From the NCBI GenBank assembly GCA_039090855.1, contig CM077005.1, positions 77,000,607-77,064,606 of the forward strand: a stretch of 64,000 nt of DNA, written 5' to 3'. Source of the stretch: Macrothele yani. Lineage: Eukaryota > Arthropoda > Arachnida > Araneae > Macrothelidae. This document shows positions 57,275 through 64,000 of this stretch, one piece after another (the stretch's first letter is position 1; each line of letters opens with the position of its first letter). Under the pieces are notes generated by a model, which searched no databases, had not been told where the DNA came from, and saw only the letters and a program-made list of their open reading frames with translations. Position numbers and translations under genes: made by a program.

Positions 57275-58951
57275 ATGATATGGGAGCCCAATGAGTTAAG
57301 TGAAAGATGGGGTGAATACCTCTGTGAGTTATTAGATCAGGAGAGCAAAAATGATTCTGAGACAGGTGCAGATGATGTCACAATGAAGGATGAAAGCACA
57401 GGAGGGATCTCAAGAGAAGAAGTGTGTAAAGCTCTAAAATCTCTTCAGAATGGTAAGGCTCCAGGAGTTGATGGCATGACTGCAGAGATGTTGAAGTATG
57501 GTGGTGACTCTATAATTGACTGGTTAACTGAAATTTGCCAGTTGCGCTGGGAGTTAGGAATGGTCCCTCGGGATTGGAAGGATGCTATTATTGTTCCTTT
57601 GTATAACGGAAAAGGTGATCAGACTGAATGCAAGAACTGTCGTGGAATTAACCTACTGAGTGTGCCAGGGAAAGTGTTTGGTAAGGTTGTTATTGAAAAA
57701 GTACAGGGTCTTACATCATTGAAAGTGTGGTATGTTCAGATTGGTTTTATGCCTGGTAAAGGCTGCACTAACCAGATTTTTGCATTACGCATGATGATTG
57801 AAAAGTATCTGGCTGTTGGGAAGAAAGTTTTTACTGCCTTCATAGATTTAGAGAAAGCTTACGACCGAGTGAATAGGACACTTTTGTGGAAGGTATTGAA
57901 TGAATATGGTGTTACTGGGAATCTACTTAATAGTGTAAAAGCCATGTATGCTGGTAGTAGAGCTTGTGTACGAGTGAATGGTGTTTTATCAAAATGGTTT
58001 TCCATTGGTGCAGGAGTTAGACAAGGTTGTGTAATGTCACCATGGCTGTTTAATATATTTATGGATGCATTCGTGCGTGATGCCAAAATAGATAATAGTG
58101 GTTTATGTCTTGGTGATATCCGTGTGTGCAGATTGCTGTATGCTGATGACACTGTTCTGTTGGCAGAGAGAAAAAGTGAGTTGCAGAGTATGTTGACTCG
58201 GATGCACGAAGTTTGCATGAAGTTCAAACTGAGTATAAATAAGGGAAAAACCAAAGTTATGGTGTTTGAGAGAGGAATGGGTAGCACTAAATGTAATGCA
58301 AGTATAAATGGCACTGTGATTGACCAGGTGAGTGAGTTTGTGTATTTAGGAAGCATGTTTGACAGAGAGAACAAATTGGATGGTGAAATCAGTAGGCGAG
58401 TGAATTCTTCTTTGAAAGTCATAGCTGCTCTGGGAGGTTTTCACAGGAATGATGGGTTCTCTAGAGAGTCCCGCATGGCTGTGTATGAAACAGTAATTGT
58501 TCCTACTCTGATGTATGGCAGTGAAACCTGGGTACTGCAGAAGAAACATAGGAGTCGTTTGTGTGCTGGAGAAATGCGTTACTTACGTGGGGTTTGTGGC
58601 AAGACACGATCTGATTGTGTGAGGAATGAAGATGTATTGCAGTTGTGTGATGTAAAGCAAAATGTTGTTAGCAAGGTGGAGACCAATATGCTTCGGTGGT
58701 TTGGCCATGTTGAAAGAATGAGCGATGAAATGCTTACTAAGAAAATATTTTCAACCCAAGTGGCAGGAACGAAAGGCAGAGGAAGGCCAAGGAAGACATG
58801 GGTGGATCAGATTCAGGAGTGTCTACATGAGAAAAAGATTATGAGTATGAAGTATAAAAGATCATGTGTAAGGCGTGTAATGGATATCAGTGAAGCACGA
58901 GTTGTATGTGAAGATCGCTGTAAATGGCGAAGTTTGATACGACAACAATAA
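57275..58951 (+). CDS. LINE a reverse transcriptase, uninterrupted
   Basis: Reverse transcriptase of an RTE-like non-LTR retrotransposon, open for 558 codons to a stop at 58949. In order: LQNGKAPGVDGMTAEMLKYG (about 70-90), MVPRDWKDAIIVPLYNGKGD, RGINLLSVPGKVF, motif A FTAFIDLEKAYDRVNR, GAGVRQGCVMSPWLFNIFMD, motif C LLYADDTVLLAE, then the C-terminal region with YGSETWVL, LRWFGHVERM and KGRGRPRKTWVDQ. The domain appears whole, but the native protein starts upstream in frames now broken, so the ATG at 57275 is not the natural start. Jockey- or CR1-like assignment is less likely but possible. Confidence 0.85.
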   Translation: MIWEPNELSERWGEYLCELLDQESKNDSETGADDVTMKDESTGGISREEVCKALKSLQNGKAPGVDGMTAEMLKYGGDSIIDWLTEICQLRWELGMVPRDWKDAIIVPLYNGKGDQTECKNCRGINLLSVPGKVFGKVVIEKVQGLTSLKVWYVQIGFMPGKGCTNQIFALRMMIEKYLAVGKKVFTAFIDLEKAYDRVNRTLLWKVLNEYGVTGNLLNSVKAMYAGSRACVRVNGVLSKWFSIGAGVRQGCVMSPWLFNIFMDAFVRDAKIDNSGLCLGDIRVCRLLYADDTVLLAERKSELQSMLTRMHEVCMKFKLSINKGKTKVMVFERGMGSTKCNASINGTVIDQVSEFVYLGSMFDRENKLDGEISRRVNSSLKVIAALGGFHRNDGFSRESRMAVYETVIVPTLMYGSETWVLQKKHRSRLCAGEMRYLRGVCGKTRSDCVRNEDVLQLCDVKQNVVSKVETNMLRWFGHVERMSDEMLTKKIFSTQVAGTKGRGRPRKTWVDQIQECLHEKKIMSMKYKRSCVRRVMDISEARVVCEDRCKWRSLIRQQ

Positions 58952-59136
58952 GTAAAAATATCTGGAAGTTTGTATTTCTTTTTAGAGCTAACCTCTGAAT
59001 CTCAGAGAACAGCTTTTTGATATGTATGTATGTATGGTTTCGCCCACTGACGGCTTTCATTTTCCACTGAAAGAAATCCCTTGAAAATTTTGTCATTGTT
59101 GAAAATCATTGTCTTTTGAAAACTGTTTTTATTCCG

Positions 59137-59345
59137 GGGATTAATGACCACCATGAGTACTTCTTAAGGGATATCAGCAGTCCTCCGTCCCTAATTTGGG
59201 GACACTGGCTCCAAGGGGAGAGGCTGTCAGAGCTGTAAGCAAACGCCCCATCCATGCCTTCTCCGTGACTCGAATACGAGCTCACTCGAACAAGATGCCG
59301 CCGAGTGAGCCGGTATTAAACTACTGCGACACCGGTACGGCGTTC
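59137..59345 (-). mobile_element. tRNA-derived SINE, family 1, diverged copy
   Basis: Minus orientation; body (GTCCCTAATTTGGGGACACTGG) shortened here to the recognisable GTCCCTAATTTGGGG, and a worn tRNA-like head ending GCGACACCGG. No duplication seen. Confidence 0.75.
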
Positions 59346-59439
59346 TGTAGGCATTGGTCAACATCTGATGGCTTCCCTTTCCCCTTCCAGTGGTTCAGGT
59401 CTTCGTCATTAATTTTAAGTTTCATCATCTGTTGAATGC

Positions 59440-59868
59440 CTTTTTTGTATTGAAGGTTTAAAGACCACCGTGGTGGCGCAGTGGTCTAAGCGTTGGATTC
59501 TGATCATTCATCCGAGATGGATCCTGGTTCGAATTCTGGTGAGGCATGGATGTTGTGTTTGTGTTACGGCACTGGCTCTCTCTCTTCCCTGGAACCAGTG
59601 GCCCTAAATTAGGGACGGGCGACTGCTTATAGCTCATTGAGTTGCACACGGTGGTCGTTAAACCTCTAATAAAAAAAAGACCCCCCGTGAGCAAATCAAT
59701 GGGCCACAAACAGTCCGTTGTCCCTAATTTAGGGTCACTGGCTCCAGGAAAGGGACAGATCTAGTGTCGTAAAACAAAAACTCCATCCATACCTCACCTG
59801 AAATTCGAATCCATGTCCATCTCAGGCAAAAGGTCATGAGCCAGCGTTTAGACCGCTGCGTCACCGGG
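59440..59868 (-). mobile_element. tRNA-derived SINE, family 1, split by a younger one
   Basis: Its tail and first bases are at 59440-59466 (GAAGGTTTAAAGACCACC) and the rest at 59683-59868, ending GCGTCACCGGGGTGG. A plus-strand SINE lies between. Confidence 0.8.
59467..59675 (+). mobile_element. tRNA-derived SINE, family 1, nested
   Basis: Head GTGGTGGCGCAGTGGTCTAA, B box GGTTCGAATTC, body and A tail. Flanked by AAAGACC on both sides (59460-59466 and 59676-59682). It inserted into another SINE of its own family in the opposite direction. Confidence 0.88.
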
Positions 59869-59930
59869 GTGGATGAACGCTTTTTCTGCCCATTACATTG
59901 TTTTATCCATTACAAACGGTCTTTGCCCCA

Positions 59931-61334
59931 AAAAACGAAGCACCAGAAGGAATCATCCAATCGAGATGAAAATTGGAATGTGCAATATACATGTATAGGA
60001 AAAGAAATTATTGCAATTCCAGAGCAGTAAGGTCATTTATTCAGATAAAAGGGCTACACGAGTGGAACAAGTCAGTACGTTGTCGCGCCACCTATAGCTC
60101 GTATACAAGCGGTTACACAGCGTGGCATAGACGCATACAGATCACAAATACTGTCTTGAGTTATAACATGTCATATGGTATCCTAATTGTGGGCCACTTC
60201 GCCGATATTCCGGAATGGACGTAGGTAGCATCCCATCGGGTCTCAAACATGTTCGATCGGTAAGAGGTCGGACGATCTGGTTGGCCATGAAAGGGTGTCG
60301 ACATTTCGGAGACAATCCTGGGAGAGCCATGCGGTGTGTGGCCGCATTATCCTGCTGAAAAATTTCTCGGTGATGCTCCGCAAAAGAACAGGTCGTAGAA
60401 TGCCGACCGCGCCGTTGAGCCGTGAGTGTAGTACGGAGGACTACCGATAGTGCCCGACTATCGTAGGAAATGGCTCCCCAGACACTCACTCCCGTTGAAC
60501 TATCCGTGTGCTATTGCATGCTAAATGAAGAATCCGTGCGATGGCCGGCTCTGGTCATCGACACGAACACCCTGGTCATCGACTCCAAGGGCAAACGGTG
60601 ACTGACTACACGACGCTACTGGACACTATGCAAACTGATGACTGACTACACGACGCTACTGGACACTATCTCACGTTGATCGGGCCCGACACCACTGCAA
60701 CCTGTGCCAGTGATGCTCAGTGGTAGGCGGCGGCGTAGAACCCTCGAGTACATTCTTCGTGCTGCTAGTCGTCTGGCAATTGTTCGGATGTCCACTTCCG
60801 TACATGTGGACGACGCAACATGGCCACGGATGTATGTGAGAAACGAATTCGGTTCTGTTCGTGTGGATCTCGTAATCGCTCGATCTTCGCATTCTGTCCT
60901 CTTCCCTAGGCCGTCCACTGCTTGCGTGACACGGAGCTGTGCCCTCCTCGACCCATTGACGCCAACATCATCAAATTGCCGCGTCGCTCCAACTGAAATA
61001 CCTGGCGATATGGCGACTCGCCCAATCGACCTCTCTCAGCCGAATTATATCTCCTCTCTCAAGCTTGCTCAACTGCTCGTATTGTGGACGGATCCGACGT
61101 CGAGCCTTCCTCACAGTCCGTGGAGGTTAATGCAACCGCAATCCGCTGTCACAATTGCTTCTGCTTGCGAGCTTTGTTCTTGATATACCCCCTCGATGCG
61201 CGGTTCCCATGAGTTATGGCGGACCACTATTTAGTCACTGGTCTTTATTTTTATACATTTGCCTATTCGGCCATGAGGTATTTGCGTGCGGAGTTTCATT
61301 AGGATCGAATGATTTTGTCGGAGTGCTTCGTTTT
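59931..61334 (-). mobile_element. Tc1-like DNA transposon G
   Basis: Long inverted ends: AAAACGAAGCAC followed by loosely matching sequence (AATCATCCAATC at the left, AATCATTCGATC inward from the right), about 50 bp in all. It holds one degraded transposase on the minus strand. Confidence 0.78.
60140..61185 (-). pseudogene. Tc1-like transposase G, heavily decayed
   Basis: N-terminus RRIRPQYEQLSKLERGDIIR and WASRHIARYF (helix-turn-helix) near 61100-61000, then scattered pieces including TIARRLAARRMYSRVLRRRL, SVWGAISYDSRALSVVLRTT near 60489 and IFQQDNAATHRMAL near 60360 (second catalytic Asp). Stops and frameshifts are frequent. Confidence 0.78.
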
Positions 61335-62585
61335 CTTTCATTTTTTTTTTATATTTTTATTGTTCTTACTTTTTAAGTGTTTGTTCTGTTTTACTTTAAC
61401 TTCCGCATCTTTCGATAAAATATTTTCATCTTCATCTGTGTTAGTGGTTAACACAACCCAAGCTCATAACTATGCTCACATACGTTTGTATAACCATGCT
61501 CTGTTTTTCTCTTCGCTATTCTGTTAAATGACTTTCTTTCTCTTATCTTCAACATTTTCATATATTTTTTGTTAGCTTTTTTTTCAAATTCTGCGGTACA
61601 ATGTTATGTGAAGCCTTCATTTGCTGAACATACAAGCCCAATTAAGTCGTCTTTAATAATGACGGTTTTACAATTATCTTTTTGAAACGGAATTTTCTAA
61701 TGATTGCTAGAACTGATCTGTCTCTGACTTCCTTAATCCTTCATATGGCGCATGTTCTAATATATCGTTAAAGATTTGTGTCTCTTCCAGAGCTATTTTT
61801 ACTTACAAAGAGACGGTCATCAATTCCTCGTACTTCTGCGAGTCGATTTGATTTTAAGGTTTACATCCCATAAAGTGACTACACCATCTCTTTTGTTGTT
61901 ACAGCCACAGTGCAAAGTTTTATAACTTTTTCAATTCTGAGTTATCTTTAGAGTCCAGTTTTCACAATATTAGGGGACATTGCAGTCTCTATGAGTATAC
62001 GTCTTGGTGTTTTTGGATGCCTGTTCAAGAATTTTCTTATTATTTAACACCTGATTTTACGGTCGGGTGTCATTTCTAGTACCAACCACAGTCTAAAAGA
62101 TCAAACTTTTGTTTTTCAAACGGCCTTTCCTCCTGTAGAAAAATAAAGTTTGCTGTCACTCCTTAGGAGGACAGAAACTCCTAAAGATGGGTTTTTGCCT
62201 CTACCACCATTAGGGTACTTCGTTCCTCTTCCTCTGTTGAAGCCGTTGGCTATTCTCTAACTGTAGCCCTATGCAGTGGATCATACAGAGTACTATAAGA
62301 TGAAGCCAGATAAGCTCAGTATCCTTTTTCTTTTTTTTTTTTTTTTTTTTTGCGGTGAGGTATGCTCCTTCCTATATCCTTTCACATTCATGTTTAGTCT
62401 GGTACTGGTGGACATATTTACTTTAGTACTACGACAATCAAAGAGTTATTAGCAAAATTTACTAAATTCAGCAAACCGAATTGCGTTGTGTTTTGATAGC
62501 CACGGTACGTATTGCATTAAGGGAAATTACTGTAATTGTAAGCTTTTACCGTTGCACCGATGACTGAGTATTACGACAGACGGCT
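61335..62585. other. No gene recognised
   Basis: T-rich on the plus strand with several long T runs (about 61340 and 62330). Nothing identifiable. Confidence 0.5.
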
Positions 62586-62589
62586 TCTA

Positions 62590-62805
62590 ACTTTTCGTCC
62601 CAGATGTCCTGGGTTTGAATCCCTGGTCAGGGAATCAAACCTCGGTGGGCTTGTTTTACGAAGGCAGTGCTCCACAAGGGACGGGCGACTATTTATAACT
62701 CATTGAGAACTTTGTCTTCCTTGGAAAAAGTGGCTTCAAATCAAAGACGGGCGACTCCTTGTAGCCCACTGATTTGCTCACGGTGCTTTTTTAACCACCG
62801 AACAA
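62590..62805 (+). mobile_element. tRNA-derived SINE, family 1, with duplicated body
   Basis: B-box-like GGGTTTGAATCCC near 62611, then the body word GACGGGCGACT twice (62680 and 62743), the second followed by TTGCTCACGGTG and the tail. Old and rearranged. Confidence 0.65.
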
Positions 62806-62953
62806 ACAAACAATTAGCGTTCACTAAACTCGCATAAATCAACATGAAGAAAGAGATAAAACTTTTACGCAGCTATTCTTCATTCAATCGAATGTTAAAA
62901 CGTAGCATACAATACGCTATTTCTTGTGTATATGTGAAAGAAAAAAAATATTA

Positions 62954-63585
62954 CACACTGCTCCGCATAAAAAATGCCACATCAGGCATCCATGAACTCC
63001 TCCTCAGGCTGGTGTCATGTTTTGGGGAGCTATGAGTTTCAACAGATGTTCATCGCTGATAAGCATAGTAGGTAAAATTATAGCACGACGATACGTTGAG
63101 GAAGTGCTGCGTCCCGTTTTGTTGCCGTATTTCCGTGGTATCCTTGATGCCCAGTTACAACAAGACAGCGCGGGCTCCCACAATGCGACAGAGCCTACAA
63201 GACGTCCAGATGGCCAGTGTGATCCCCAGACTTCTCCCAATGTGAAACGTGTGGGACGCCATTGGCAGAAGATTAAATGCCCCCGAACGATTTTCTTGCA
63301 ATGTTAATGAATTTTAGAGACAGGTCAACGGTGCATGGTCAGCGATACCTCAGAACAACATCCGAGGATGTTTTCACTCGATGCTAAGCCGTGTTGCTGA
63401 ATGTATTGGCCAGCATGGCGGTCATCTGACTCAGGTCACATTACACTGTTCGCTTGCCCATCGCACTCATGTAATCCCTTAGAAATTAAATCACTTCTTT
63501 TCCACCTACTTCTCTAGATATGTGCTAAGTTTCGTCTCATTTCTTGCAATTCTTTATACTGTGGCCTTTTTTATGCCAAGCAGTG
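62954..63585 (+). mobile_element. Internally deleted Tc1-like element H
   Basis: Ends CACTGCTCCGCATAAAAAAT at the left and CACTGCTTGGCATAAAAAAG inward from the right, with TA outside the right end (63586-63587) and TA at 62952. Only the catalytic and C-terminal half of a transposase lies between, so the 5' half was deleted while both ends stayed. Confidence 0.75.
63005..63460 (+). pseudogene. Tc1-like transposase H, 3' half
   Basis: Reads GVMFWGAMSFNRCSSLISI, RRYVEEVLRPVLLPYFRGI, LQQDSAGSHNAT (Asn-Ala of the QQDNARPH motif reads Ser-Ala, Asp kept), a frame change, then IPQNN-like and RVAECIGQHGGHLT-like sequence at the end. The N-terminal DNA-binding half is absent. Confidence 0.75.
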
Positions 63586-63589
63586 TAAA

Positions 63590-64000
63590 TTTAACATGGT
63601 ATACAAACATTTGCGTTGTACAGCAGAGCTTTCTTTTATTTCTTCCAAATATGTAGATTTTTCACTTATGCAAGCAGCTTAATCTTTAATCTTCTGCTGA
63701 AGCTTTCGATGATACAATATTTTTGTATACCGATGATTTTTTACATATTCGATATATTTTTGATATTCGGTTTTTTTAAATAAATGGTACGTTTTTGTTT
63801 AAGTAATTCGACATGCAACCGACACTGGTATGAGATAGATGATGTTTGTTTGTTAAATTACGACGATCTTTGCAATATTTTATGAAATTGCGTTAACTAT
63901 CTTCTGTACAGATTATGCTATTAATCACTGTCCTGCATCGATGATAAGGCATCAATACTTATTTAGTTTTCGTAAAAATGAAAAATGAATGAATTTCCTT
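63590..64000. other. No gene recognised
   Basis: AT-rich sequence to the end of the window. Confidence 0.5.

Larger units (their letters stand above)
52790..59032 (+). mobile_element. RTE-like LINE a, near full length, interrupted
   Basis: TGGTTTCGCCCACT occurs just before (about 52775) and just after (about 59033) the element, a long target duplication, and the 3' end is a (TGTA)n tail (59022-59032). Inside are an endonuclease, a linker and a reverse transcriptase on the plus strand. The span includes LINE b (53737-56605); the element itself is about 3.4 kb, right for an RTE-type LINE. Confidence 0.82.

Overview
The window is eukaryotic, AT-rich and, as far as I can see, holds no intact host gene. 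It is a mobile-element graveyard of arthropod type: at least eight Tc1-like elements, one mariner, several LINEs, a Penelope-like element, LTR remnants, tRNA-derived SINEs, a nuclear copy of mitochondrial cox1, and non-autonomous Helitron-like elements with tandem-repeat cores. The transposase types and the cox1 fragment ([19 protein letters not shown]) fit an arthropod, possibly a chelicerate such as a spider or scorpion. That placement is inference from remembered families, not a search.

Layout. 1-7.1 kb: two tRNA-derived SINE families, a 54-bp-arm palindrome, an unrecognised coding remnant (minus, 2575-3050), a dead Tc1-like element (3801-5305) and two LINE 3' ends. 7.1-14.2 kb: one old SINE split by a near-full-length Tx1/L1-like LINE, itself hit by a younger SINE and by a solo LTR. 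15.2-21.3 kb: a second, 5'-truncated Tx1-like LINE hit by two Tc1-like elements, one carrying a 77-bp patch of LINE sequence. 21.3-23.5 kb: a possible LINE ORF1 remnant, the cox1 copy and a LINE fragment. 24.6-26.6 kb and 39.4-42.4 kb: three copies of an element built of ~150-bp monomers, each monomer carrying a box that matches the CTCF core motif in its best copies. 30.3-33.6 kb: a decayed copy of that element split by a SINE, then a Tc1-like fragment broken by a Penelope-like element with a 379-bp-arm palindrome. 35.5-38.5 kb: a Tc1-like element inside another. 48.7-52.7 kb: a mariner and a Tc1-like element, each with a minisatellite grown inside its transposase gene. 52.8-59.0 kb: a nearly complete RTE-like LINE interrupted by a second LINE with a twin-priming inversion. 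59.1-63.6 kb: nested SINEs and two more Tc1-like elements.

The 'genes' do not form a pathway; what links them is insertion order, which can be read from target-site duplications (TSDs) and interrupted frames. The only long uninterrupted frames are the RTE-like reverse transcriptase (57275-58951) and the Penelope-like reverse transcriptase (to 33573). Quiet stretches of several kb (26.6-30.3, 33.6-35.5, 42.4-46.9 kb) show nothing I can name. The observation most worth following is the CTCF-like box repeated about every 150 bp in the Helitron-like elements.
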